Shown: piece after piece, positions 1 to 12,200 of the stretch
Layout of the letters: every line of letters begins with the position of its first letter
Position numbering within the stretch: position 1 is the first letter of the stretch
NCBI RefSeq assembly: GCF_963678635.1
Contig: NC_087062.1
Span: 26,376,833 to 26,440,832 of the forward strand
Reading direction: 5' to 3'
DNA from: Symsagittifera roscoffensis
Taxonomy: Eukaryota > Xenacoelomorpha > Acoela > Convolutidae
Length of the DNA stretch: 64,000 bases
Translations under genes and position numbers: made by a program
The notes under the pieces: generated by a model
What the model was told of the DNA's origin: nothing
What the model saw: the letters and a program-made list of their open reading frames with translations, nothing else
The model's database searches: none

Positions 1-645
1 GGATAAAACGAGTTTTGAAATATTATCGTACGACTGTTTGATTAATTTCAAATTCTCGAGAATGAAAATTTCTTTCCTTGTGAGGTGAAGTTCAGCCGTA
101 AGTTTAAAATTTGATACGCAATATGTGAATCAAAAGTAAACTCTTTGATTGAGTAAGTTTTTCTGAAGAGACCTTTACTTAATCGGATAATTCTATTTTG
201 TACAATTAAGACGTCCAAAAAATTATGAAAAAAGTAAGAGTCATCATCAATAAAAAAAATAAATTGGAATTTTTTCCTTTTTCCTGTAAAGCAACTCGAG
301 GAAGCTCAAATGTTTTTTGATAGACATTTTTCAAATAATGATTAAGGTTTGGCAAAAATAATAAACAGTTCATTTTTAGAAAATGCTGGATTCTGATTGG
401 TTGATTTCCAACAAACGCTGTTATTAAAAGAATACTCATTTCTGATTGGTTGGTTTTTTCCAAGATAAATTAAATAAAACTCATTTCATTCTGATTTTCT
501 TCTTTTACGTTTTGAAATTTTTCAACAATTCAAAGTAAGTATAAATAAACTAATATTTTTGGGACTTTTCAAATCCCCCAATATTGTAGATGCCATGTGC
601 TTTTATTCAATTTTGCCACAAGCTAAATCTTCCACTTTTTTTCAG

Positions 646-3600
646 ACGCCTTCCCTCAACAGGAATGAGAAAGTGAAATGTGAGGACTGTGTCAAAGAGT
701 ACAGGAGGTCCGATGCGGCTCAACATAGGAAAAATTGCGTGCAAGGAGTTATTTCTTGTTCCGAATGTAAGTATTTTAATTACAATCAACAAAAAATGAA
801 CTATCACGTGGCCAAAAAACATGCTCCATCAACTTCCAAGCAATCAACGGTTTGCTCGTCTTGCGAAAAAGATTTTCCGAGTTACTACTCGATCCAACAG
901 CACCGGAGAAAAGAACATGGGGCGAAACAACGGAAGCCAAGTGATACGGTGGCAGACTTGAACAAGATTGTGGAGGAGGAAAGGGAGGATGGAGAGAAAC
1001 TCAGAGAGGAGTTGAGTGCTTGTCAACACTTCCTGGTGGATACTGAGATAGAGAATGGGAGACATGAATTATTTAACTTTCAAATGTCAAAGTAAGATAC
1101 CAAGATTATAAACGAGAAGCTTGAAGAAGTCTTCAACAAGCTGGATTTTGCTGCAAAAATTAATATCGCTCTTGGATTTGTTCTCCGTATTTTCGAAACG
1201 GGAGAATATCGGTACTATTATGCACACGAAAACAATACTTTGTTCGAAAAATCACATTTAATGTGTACGAAAGCGGATTTGATTACAATCCAGGGAAAAG
1301 TTGAAAAGTTTGATATCGCGGAGCAATGCACACAAGAACATCAGACCACAAAGTGGAGGTTCAAGTTGATCACAAATGTCACTATTTTTGCTGCAATACT
1401 AAAAAAACATTCCAATGGGATGTCCAGACTCTGTCTTGCCTGAACCTTTACTGAAAAACCATTCAGTAAACTGTCTTTTATCGGACAAAGATAAACAACT
1501 ATACAAAGATAATCTTTGCCTTTTCCGTGCGTTAACAATGTATTTGCATGATCATAGTAAACTCGATGCTCATACATCTGAACTATTTACAGAGTTTATA
1601 TCCAAAATCTGGATACGATCCGAAGAACTTTCGCGGAGTTGCCATTGATGATTTACCTCTTCTAGAGGGAATATTTGAACGTAACATATTCATTCACAAT
1701 TTTGATACTCAGGAAGGAGAATATGTTGGAGAATTAGCCAAGCGAAATATTGGAAGTTTCGAAAAAACAGTGAAATTGTTAAGATTCAGCAACCATATCT
1801 TTCATACGAATGATATTGATTCTTTCTTCAAGTGTTTCCGATGTCCTAGCTGTGACTGTTTTTTCAACAGATCAGACAACTTCAACAGACATCTTATGTC
1901 TTGTAAAGATAGAGTGCGCACGTTTGTCCAAAGAATGTATATACACTTCGAGAAACGCTATTTGAAAAGTTGGAAGGTTTCAAAATCCCAGTTTCGAAAG
2001 ATAAAGCACTTTTCAACAGCCTAGCCATTTTCGATTTTTTATCGACATGTGTTCCATCAGATGAACTGAAAGCTACCCAAACAACAAGCTGGATTGGAAA
2101 ACTAGTTCCAATTTCTGTATCAATATCCTCGAACCTGATATATGAACCAGTTTTTCTTTATAACAAGGATCCGCAAAAGCTTATTATTGATTTTGTAATC
2201 CAACTCGAACTTTCGGCAGAGAAAAGTAAGCTCGAAATGAGAACTAAATTTCAAGATGTTGAAAGAGTAGTGAATGAGAGGATGTCAAAATTTTTCCAAG
2301 AGTTGAACGAAAGATGTCGAAATCATCCAACTGAAATATTTGAAAACGAATTTGAATGTATAGAGGATACAGAGGAAACTGATATGTGAAGTCAGTTTTT
2401 GAGAATGCAGAAAAATCAGCTTTATTAACACGTTACCTGTATTTGGGTTTAGCAGTGGAAGGTATGATCTGAACTTGATCAAGAGCTATCTGATTCACTA
2501 CCTAATCAATGAGAAAGAAGCTGAACCAATGGTTATCAAAAAGGCTAACGATTTCATATCCTTTAAGTTTGGAGATATACAGTTTCTCGATATCATGAAA
2601 TTTGTGGGTGGAGCAACATCTCTAGACTCCTTTCTTAAAGCTTACAAAGCCAGTTAGACAAAAGTGTTTTTCCCTTATGAGTGGTTTGACAGTCCAGACA
2701 CGCTCGAGAATGAAGAATTACCTCCGTACGAAGCTTTTTTCAGTAAACTGAGAAACAACAACCCTCTTGATAAAGACTTTAAGGATTAACAGAACCTAAA
2801 GTCAAGTGAACTTGATGAGCAGCAACCACTAAAGAAAACTTCAAATCGAGTCAGTGCCCGCATCTGGATGGGATAATTACAAATATTTAAAGGATATTTG
2901 GCAGAAGCATGGAATGACTACATTTAAAGGTTTTTTGCAGTGGTTCAACAGCAAAGATGTTGTTCCAACCCTTGAAACAAGGCGAAAAATAGTTCGGTTT
3001 TATCATCAGAAAGAAATTGATATGTTAAACCTTAGATGTACTCTTCCAAATCTGGCAAATATTTGTCTGCACAAATCAACCAATGAAAATTTCTACCCTT
3101 TTTGCGAAAGTGATAGAGATTTGTGCGAGAAAATGAGAGAGGATATGACGGATGGACCATCAAATGTGTTCACGCGAAAAGCTGTTGGGGACGAAACCTT
3201 TATCAGGGACTCCTTAAATGTCTGCAAATCAATTGTTGGAATTGATGCGAGCCAGCTCTATCCCTATCCAATGTGTCAAGAAATCGCAACAGGATTGTAC
3301 ACAAGATGGGAGTTTGATTCCGATATGCAAAAATTCAAGGCTAGACATAACCGATCTCGCAATTTTGGGAACATGGTCATGTCTTACTACCAAGAAACGA
3401 GACCAGAATACAGAATTGAGAGCTTCCACACATCGGGAAACAAAAAGAATGACTGTTTCAATGTAGATGGATATTGCGATCACTGCAAAACAGTGTTTGA
3501 AACAATGGGATGCTATAACCATTTTTGTCCTTGCCAGGAGACTCGTCCCTCACTTAGCGATGAAGATATTGAGAGAGGAAACAAAAGGAGGATGACTTGA

Positions 3601-4590
3601 GACGTGAGTATAATTGCGAAAAAGGATACAAAATCGAAGAGATGTGGGAATGTGAGTGGTGGCAAAACCTCAAAACGAACGAAAAAATAAATAATCATAT
3701 CCGATTCAACTTTTTCTACGAAATACCTCTCTCTACTGATTCTTTATTGGAAAAAATTAGAGATGGAAATGCTTCAACAACTCTCGGAAATGCTTCAACA
3801 AGTTTGTTCAGTCAGTTGGTGATGCTACAAGGGAAGGAGATGAGAACCCTTTATCCGATGTTGTTGCAGAGACTATGAAGCTGTTAGATAATTCATCCTA
3901 CGGTTACCAGATAATGGACAGATTGAGACATACGATCACAAAGTATTTGAATGATGAGAAAACACACAAAGCAATTAATGAACCATTTAAACGACTGAAC
4001 ACCGTTCAGAAAGACTTGTACGAGATTGAGTTACTAAAGTCAACAATTGAGCACAAAGAACCCATAATAGTCGGATTTTTTATTCTGCAGTATGCAAAGC
4101 TGAAAAGGCTTGAGCTTTACTACAATTTTTTCGACAAACTTTGTGATGTAAATAAGTTCGAGGAATTGGAAACGGACACGGTTTCGGTGTTTCTAGCTGT
4201 TGCTGAGGAAACTTTGTATGATTGTATTCAACCGGAGAAATAGATTGCAGAGATTCATTTAGAGCAGATTCAAAAACAAATTTTTTTTCCACGAACACAA
4301 TAAGCACAATAAACGAGAGCCTGGTCTGTTCAAAGAAGAAATTATGTGTACGGAGATGCTATATTTATGCAGCAAGACTTATTGTTGCTATGACAACAAA
4401 TCAGACAAGACGAAGTTTAGCAGCAAATGATTGAATAAAAGAATTCTAGAGGAATCCGGTGATGGTCCTACGGAAAAATACAGGAACGTACTCGACAAAG
4501 CAATCAACTTGACGTCAACAAACAGTTAATCATATGCTTGCTACATACGAGCAAACAAAGAAGGGATTGAGCTACTTTCACCCTAAAAGA
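646..4590 (+). pseudogene. Broken family-B DNA polymerase with N-terminal zinc fingers, copy 1
   Basis: Decayed gene for a protein-primed type DNA polymerase B, as in Polinton/Maverick elements and linear plasmids. Fragments in order: C2H2-like fingers (676-910, with CEDCVKEYRRSDAAQHRKNC), a coiled segment (950-1060), a segment with NLCLFRAL (about 1516-1540) that recalls OTU-type cysteine sites, another finger (CPSCDCFFNRSDNFNRH, about 1843-1895), polymerase motif A (GIDASQLYPYPMCQ, about 3239-3280), motif B (NSSYGYQIMDR, about 3889-3920) and motif C near 4173-4187. Lesions: the start is ACG where copy 2 has ATG after the same TTTTTTTCAG acceptor; several stops and frameshifts; roughly 270 bp lost between motifs A and B; and motif C reads DTVS instead of DTDS, losing a metal-binding Asp. 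The final 15 codons lie at 29031-29078 beyond the inserted retrotransposon. The polymerase family is clear; the OTU suggestion is weak. Confidence 0.8.
4588..4590. other. Target-site duplication of element 1, left copy (AGA)
   Basis: AGA precedes the left LTR and AGA (29031-29033) follows the right LTR. The uninterrupted site in polymerase copy 2 (33970-33985, CCCTAAAAGACAAG) carries the sequence once, which confirms the junction. Because the LTR ends in A, a 4-bp AAGA duplication cannot be excluded if the LTR is one base shorter. Confidence 0.7.
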
Positions 4591-5474
4591 TGTAACATTC
4601 GCCCAAATATCACACAGCGACGGAGCGTAGAAAAAGTACCTATTAACGACTGGCAGGCGTCAGTTACCTTCATTCTACTCGTTTTTCACCGTCTCGACCT
4701 TGCCAGTTGATTTTCTGGTCTGTCTAGGGCAAAGTAAAAAGTTACCATTTTTAGGCCATCAGTCAAACGACTTTTGATCAGCTTTCGTTTACATGCGAAC
4801 ACAACCACATAGCTGAGTCTCGGATCCTCAGACTACGTGATTGTCATTAAAAACACGGCTCGAACAACCTATTTTTATATGTTTTTGTGTGACAGTTTTA
4901 TATTAAATCCATTGGAGATGGATTGACCCTTTCCTTTTTCTATCTACTCATGTCCTGAAATATTAAATAATAACGGTGTTAATTAAGATCTAGGACATTA
5001 CAGCAGCTGTTATAGTCAGTTTTCACAGTCCCTTCACATATAACAGTCTCTGGGGGACCAAGCCTCCGCTCCCGTGATTTTCTTGAGATAACACTCTTAT
5101 CTCCTATATTTCGTGTCCCGGGAGGGTTCCGTGGTATTTCTCTTCCCCCCACTGAAGCCTCCGTCTCCACAAATATCTGTCGCTAAGGTCCTTATCGTGT
5201 GTTTTTGCCACGATAAGAGGCTCCGTGTTTTTCTGTCTCTGATACAACTGTTCTTCACAATCTATATCGTGGTTCTGATTTTTGTCTTTTCTATTCAAAA
5301 TGGCCGTCTTTTTTCTATTTCTCAGAAATGTTCTTCTTCCGATCGAAATTTTAAAAATAAAAATTCTAGAACATTCTGACCCTCCGTCGCAACACTTTTC
5401 TGTTCATAAGGCCTTTAGTCACTCTTTTTTCTGTCGCGGGAAGGTTGTGCTGTGTCATCCGGCAGAATGGCACA
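4591..5474 (-). repeat. 3' LTR of element 1
   Basis: 884 bp direct repeat of 28147-29030 (constant offset 23,556). In sense it starts TGTGCCATTC and ends GCGAATGTTACA, so it has TG..CA ends with imperfect inverted termini. A TATAAAA box lies at 4879-4873 on the minus strand, about two thirds into the LTR, compatible with a long U3. Small ORFs inside both LTRs are identical simply because the LTRs are. Confidence 0.95.
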
Positions 5475-5520
5475 TACTCCCCGGACAAGTCTCCATCAAT
5501 GTCCCTATTGATCGCACAAC
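5475..5520 (-). promoter_or_regulatory. 3' polypurine tract and conserved upstream box of element 1
   Basis: In sense the LTR is immediately preceded by TTGTCCGGGGAGTA, the expected position for the plus-strand primer. Upstream of it GCGATCAATAGGGACATTG closely resembles the sequence preceding the internal copy at 16127-16180 (GCGATCGACGGGGACGTCG). Element 2 has TGTCCGGGGAGTA at the same place (62298-62310). Confidence 0.75.
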
Positions 5521-6224
5521 ACCGGGTTATCGTCAAGTAGGTATCCATTTTTCTGTAACCAATCTTACAAATTGCATAAGAAATTGAAATTTCTCTACTC
5601 CACTTCAACTCACTACGTGTTCACAAATGGCATCGTACTACATCTCACTGCCTTTCAACATTTTCACAAAATTTGCACCATGAGGAGTGTCCTAGATAAA
5701 ATTTCCTTTCTGACTACTTACGTCGTCTTGTTATAAAACTTCTTTTCGCTCTTTGTGATTAAAAAGTGGGACGTGGCACGGCCACGCACCCGTTAAAATT
5801 AACTTAACTTCACTCACCAAGTATAATTAGTCATTTATGCGGTCCTTTCAATATTAAAACTAAGAAACTCTGTGGCTAGGAAAGTTATTGAGTTACCCAC
5901 CCTTCTCGAGCGAATTTACTCAAACTTACCATGTCGCCACACAGTGAATTTGTGTCTTACACAGGTTAAAAACTTCAGTCGGGAATAAATAGGTAAATAT
6001 ACTCACCTATGCTCCTTATATACATACATAGATAGTAGTAACTAAAATCAACAATTTCAACAATTTTAACAATTGCAACAATTTTCAAAGTTTGGTCTGA
6101 CCAAACTAAATCAAAACAAAAAGTTTAACAAGTTCAATAATCAAAACTTGGTTGATTTGTTCAAGTTTTTACACACAAAGACAATCAAGTTTTTTTCTCC
6201 TTCTCTTCCCTTCTTCGGTCATCT
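5521..6224 (-). other. 3' untranslated region of element 1
   Basis: About 700 bp between the ORF2 stop and the polypurine tract with no supported gene. It holds two perfect inverted repeats, CGTGGC-acg-GCCACG (5772-5786) and AGTTTGGTC-t-GACCAAACT (6089-6107), and a run of CAACAATT-like repeats (about 6046-6085). Their role is unknown. Confidence 0.6.
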
Positions 6225-9200
6225 TCATTCCATCATTTCTCCATCCTGATGTTCAGCGTCACTGTCTTCCAGAACTTTCTCTAACATGTCCAGAGAGTTG
6301 CGGGCCGTGCCCCAACCCTCCTGTTCCAACAGCCTCGGTTTGCAACAAGGTAGCAAGTCCACATTCACCTTCTGCTCCCGGTTCCTGCAAAAGCTGTTGT
6401 GAAGACACAGGCTCACGTTTCGTTCTAGGTCAGCTCTTAAGACCTCTTTCTTCTCATCTTCAGTAACACAAGGCGTTCCAGCTACCCGCTTCACCGCTGT
6501 GGTGACCGCGTTTCCGTGCGTCAAGAATGCTCGTTTATAGGCTCCTGGTCCTATATCTAGCTGGAAAGATTGATAGGCTTCCGTATTCCTTGACATGTGA
6601 CGCTTCGCGCGTTCATACATCCAAGATGTCATCACCGCACGGAACCAAGGCATCAATCTTTGCCTTGACCATATTCTTTCAATGGCTTTAGGTATTCTCA
6701 GAACCTTGCAGGTGGTTCTGAAAAGATCCAATTCACGACTCATTTTAACGTTGCTCAACTGTTCAGGAGTCGGCACGGCCGTCTCCTGCTCACTTGTGTC
6801 CGCGTTAGCCTCCAACCATCTCACTGCTAGCATGGCGCTAACCACCACGATTGATACTTGTTGATTCTGATCGGGCAACCCCGTGGAGTACAACTCCTCC
6901 ACGTCCCATACTAGGATCAGATTCCCGCGTTTGGGGTACCACAACGTCTGCGCTAAGCAGTGGCAAGGATACTCCCCATGGGTTCTCACTATGTTCCTTC
7001 GGGTCCGATACCCTGAGGCTCCCAGCAACGGTTCCACTTCCATCAGAATTCTATGTAAATCGTCTTTCTCTTCTATGGTGGGGAATTCAGTGGGTAACGC
7101 TCCACTCGCTTTCTGCTTCTGGAACTCACTCACGTTGCCTTCGTTCAGTCTCATGAACTCTTCACCCACAACGTCTTGCAACTCGCCTTCGGATCTCTTC
7201 GGGACTGCCCGAAAGATCTTTGCCAACAAGTCATATGACCTCTCTGACATTCTGGCCAACCTCACGCACTTTGGCACAGAGAAAAGTTGGTCAACCAACA
7301 CTTGTTGCGTCCTCGCATCCATCACCACCATGTGCGTAGGATACTTGCTATTACAATACGGCGCTGAGCTTGAACCCACCATATATTTTGAACCAGTAGG
7401 TCTGTGATAGGCTTCACTATCCTTCAGATTCATTTCATTCTCTAGGGCTTCTCGCCAGCCTCCAATCTTTTGCTCTGTCTGTAATGCTCCAGGGAATATT
7501 TCCACGCTGAGGGACGTCACTAGCTCATGGGCACGCTCCAAGCGCTCGAGCGATTCTATCGAACTCGTCATGCTGCAAAATCCCAAGGCTGTGATCAGGT
7601 TTACGTCCGTCACCCCATGGCAGTCCGCGACCAACTCCATGGCACTCTTATCTGACATGCTCAATCTTCCATACAATCGTGCCAGTTGTCGATGCTGCTC
7701 GCTCAGCGTAATCAGGCAGTGTCCTAGGTTACAAACATGTCCTTCCATCCCACTGTGTTGAGCCAAGCATGTGCCTTGCTTCAACCAATTACTCGATGTA
7801 CCTTCCTCGGACAGCTCCGTGGACGGGTTGCTCTTCTTCTTCGTCAATCTCATGGCCAGCAGGTGATGTATCATGGCCAGATCATGTAAACTCGCATCAT
7901 CATCCCGTTCTAACATGACATCCGCGGTCATGTCCCAGATTAAGCCTGCGTTAGGATGGGGACACCAGGAAGGTTTCATGAGTTCCCACATCACTACTAG
8001 ACTGGTTTTCAAGGGACCGTCCCAAGAACCACAATCAAAACTCACTTGCCCTTTTAGCTCGGGAATCGAGGGCTCGACTACTCGTTCTTCCAAAATAATT
8101 CCAAGCTTGGGTTGTTCCACCATCAACATTCCAATTTCCTTAATCCTTTCAACCCAGAAGTTGAGCACTGTGACTTGCTCGTAGTCGAAGTATGCTTCCC
8201 TGGCTTCTTCGTTCACGAAGGGATTATACGCCATCCCCGGTATGCCAGACACGTATTGGAACGACTTCAGTTTCCCTAGTGTTGCAAACTCCTTTTGTCC
8301 TCTGGCCGCTTCAATCAAGTCTCTGCTCACTCTCAATTCTTTGTTGGAGTATCTTCTCACCTCTTCCAACTTGCGATAGCTTTCCATATCATTCGACTCC
8401 TTGCTTGGCACGGTCAATGGCATGTCCTGATATAGCTCTAGGAGTGCCCTAAGGAAGTTCCTTTCGCAATCAACTCCCTTTTGCCGAATGATCTTTATAC
8501 ATTCTCCCAACACAGGAGTGGGGATGCGATCCACCACGAACCTGACAAAGCAAAGGGCATCCTTACGCTTAGCCCATGCTATCGCTGAATCGTCTTTCGA
8601 AATCAATGCTCGTAGAGCTTCCATTAACTCTAGCTCCTGTTCTCGTGATTTCGAGTCATTACTGGCTTCATACTCCGCCTTTTTGATGCCCATCAAGCAC
8701 CAAGCCAACCGTACTTGCAGATCAGTTCTCACGCAAGGATGAGCCAGGTATGCTGCTACCGTCGCAGGTGCATTCATCGTCTCATCGAAGTATTTCTGGA
8801 GGGCCGCCCTCCAAGAAATCTCTAGCAGTTTTTCCAATCCAATTTCATTCGCTTCTGATGACATCACTGTGCCATACTCTCTTCGATTGAAGTTAGAGTT
8901 CTCCGTAAGCCCTTTCAGAGATTCTTGCATGGCCCGCTTTTCACTCCAAGCCATCAGGTGCCCTCTCGCGGAGTTCCTCGCTTTCAACATCTCCACATAA
9001 CCCCCTGCCGGATCTCCCATGTGGACCGATTCCGGCACAGTTATTCGACTGTACTCGACCACGTCGAGTTGTCCTTCCAGTTTCAACTTGGCCATGTTGA
9101 TCCGCGAGGGCCTATAATCTTCAAGTCCTCCAGATCCACATTGACTGATGACTTCCATTTCTAACTTAGTGTCTGCCAGGGTTCGTGCCGTCTTCTTCGA

Positions 9201-12200
9201 TCTAGTGGCGGTTACGGTCAGACCTGCCAAGAGCATAGGGGGTATCAGATTCTCTTTTTCTCCCCCTGTCAGCGTTGCGCTATCTCCTTGCCCGCTCTCA
9301 CCTGAACGACCTGCGCTCGTTAATGAGGTCACCACTGCGCTGGCTCTCGACTTCACCACTCTCGGGTTCATGGCTCGACTTCCTGTTTTCCCTTTTAGTC
9401 GCTTGAGCCCTTTCCTGGCTCGTCTGACAGGTAATTTCTTTGCAACATGCTGATCATCGGCACTGTCTTCTGTTACTGACTCGGTCAGAACATCCGACTC
9501 CATGGAGCTCACTATTTTCTCCAGGACCTCACGCATGATGGGTTGGTTCAATCCCACCTTCATTATGGACTGCGTCCCATATCGCCTTATCACGTCCCAA
9601 GATTTCTCCATGAAGTTTACTCGGCTCCAGATTGCTCCTGTCTTGCCTTCCAACTCCATTTGATATCTTTCCCATTCTTCTTCTGGTAATGTGCTGAGGA
9701 ACGATATCTTCATTGACTCTTCGATTTTCCTCCTCCTTGGTGATTCATAAAGCAGTTTCTGCGGATCCCTGCTTCGGCACTCTCTAGCCTGGCTTATTGG
9801 GTCTATCGGAGATATATCGGCCGACGCCTCCTTTGTAGGAGACATGAAGGACGATGGTGCCATTAGCAATAAACTCCCATCAACTTCCCCATCGTCGTCT
9901 TCACTGAACCGGTATTCTAGCAAGTCCCTTTCCAACGCTCCTAGATCGGTCTCTCCCGGTTTCTCCGTCTTACTTCCGGTCCCGTCATCGTTATCGTCCT
10001 GATCCATCAATTCATCGTCGTCCGCATCAGGTTTCGGCCTAGGTCCCGAGGATCCTTGTCGCGCGTCTGTGCCCGAATCCGGCCGAGCCGGTACGGCCAT
10101 GTCTCCTGCATGATAAAACAATTCATCATCGACCAGGAACTCTACCAACTCCTCGCCATGTGGGGCCAGGTCCTCTATCGTTATATATGAGCCTCCTCTG
10201 CTCTCCCTTGCCACCTCCAGCATCACCACTTTCGCTTCTCCTGACCATTTCAATCTCGATAAGTCATCCGCGGAAGAATATACTTCGTTCCACGTTTCAG
10301 CCGAGACCTCTGGTCTCCTGGAGGGTAGTGCTTTGATCTTTTTCCTGCTCCAGGCATCGGGAAATGAGAAGTCGAACGTATGCGCGGCAGCAACGTTCCA
10401 GCTGATGAAGCGCGGCTCCATCCCTCCAATCCACTTCAGCATTCTCTTCTCTGCGTCACGAGCTGCTCCGATACGAGGGGCAGTGATGGGAGATGTGACT
10501 CCCAACAACATCCTCCTTATCGGTGGATATCGATGGCATTGGTCCGGCAGCGGCCTGGACCCGGGAAGCCATGTTTGTTGATTTTCTTTCGCATGGGCAT
10601 AGGCTCCCGGCAATTGAGGTACTACCACAGCCTCTCCTGTATCTTTCACCACTGGTCTCAAATTCCAGAGTTTTGGGTTAAACTGGATGTGGGAAAGATC
10701 CTCACGGCCCATTCGGCATTTGAAGTGGTTGTTGAAGTCCATCAACACCCAACCTGGCTCTGCTATTCTTCCGAATAGCCTATCATCGCTAGCCAGCTTT
10801 CTCAGTTCACTCTGCTCTACCCAATTCAGCACGGAATAATCCACTACTGAGACCAGGTTGACGTACAACACTGAATTCCTGTACGCTTTAACTTGCACAT
10901 CCGGGAACGCAAAGGACATCACCGGTCCATACACCACTGTGACGAATTCCCTCAGTCCGTGGACCAGAGCCAACGGATCAATCCGCATCATGACAGCTAA
11001 GTCTGTTAGTAAGGGCATGCCACAATACTGCTTACATTCGCCTGCGTTCGTCGCCACCTTGTCCTCTCCTGTGACGCTTCCGTTCTGTTGCAAGAGGTAT
11101 TGAAGCAGGAGAGTCCTCCAGTCTTTCATCTTCTTGAGCGAGGCGGTTTCCAACTGTGCATTGAACTCACGACTGGGTCCCTGTAGTTGTTCAGGGTAAC
11201 GTAATAGCACAAGCAAATCTCCCAGTCGACCATAGGTCATGGCAATCAGAGTCAGGAGTCCGTCCAATCTCAAATCTGCCAACGCTTGGGTAAAGAGGTT
11301 TGCCGGTCCTTTCACAAAGTTTTCATGACCAAATGTCACGTATAAGGCTAGCACCAGGCCAATCGACAACTTCCTGATGTCTTTGACGAAACTCGCGATC
11401 AGGTTCCTAGATGCCCTCGGATAGCACGTCGATAGGAAAGATGGCGTCCATCCCACTCCCATTCCACCCAAGATAGCATCTGATCGTTCGTACTGTGCCT
11501 TTGTGGCCAGCACGTCAGCTTGGAACTTATCCAGCGACATCGTGTTTACGTCTTGCATCATTTTCAACATCTTGCCTCCAGCCAACTCCCGGGCATTAAG
11601 TAGATTCTTCAGATACGCATGTATCTCTTTAATTATTGCCGGCGCATGCTCAAACGCGTCCTCACCCAAGGTGCACAGCCTCGGTGACAGGTACAACCAT
11701 ATATTGTTGTGTGGCTTCGTACGCAAAGCCATTGCCATGAGGTCCTCCTCTGCTGACGTCATGTTCTTTCTGATCATCCTTCCCTGCTCATTCTCTGCAT
11801 GATCCATCTGTCTGAACCAGAGATCATCAGCCACCTGTTGTACTAATAGATGATCGTCACCTACCCCTGGTCTTAGCTTCAATAATCTTGCGAAGTTGGA
11901 CAGCTCCAACCCCAGAACTTCATCTAGCACCAACCGAGTTGTGCTACAATCTCTGAGCCCCTGTATGGCATTCGAGATGTCAGCCCAAACGGCGGGAAGC
12001 TCAGATCGGGACGGATAGTAATTGTCCGGGTCCACCACTCTGTTTGGGGCAGGAATTATCACGTTAAATATCCCCTCTGCTATCGTCGTGACCATTGTGT
12101 ACACAAATTGAAGGGGTTCAGGCAACGCAGCGTAGCCTGGTGACAATACGAAGATCACCTTCACCACATTCATGGTGAAACGTTGCCTTGCTGCTGTCTC

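Larger units (their letters stand above)
110..4590 (+). repeat. Tandem polymerase unit, copy 1 (left part, split by element 1)
   Basis: The sequence starting TTTGATACGC here begins again at 29388, directly after the end of copy 1, so two units lie head to tail. Copy 1 is cut after 4590 by the 24.4 kb element 1 and resumes at 29031-29387. Bases 1-109 do not match the unit and hold nothing I recognise. Copy 1 totals about 4.84 kb against 4.94 kb for copy 2; the main differences are a deletion near 3768-3800 and a divergent stretch near 2210-2450. I see no terminal inverted repeats or integrase gene, so a complete Polinton is not present. Confidence 0.85.

Noticed and set aside
4979-5379. Small ORFs in the element 1 LTRs (repeated at 28535-28935)
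   Set aside because: Identical in both copies only because the LTRs are identical; no family features and overlapping on both strands.
10380-10778. Plus-strand ORFs throughout 6.2-25 kb
   Set aside because: All lie opposite two continuous minus-strand ORFs with recognised domains; none shows its own motif set.
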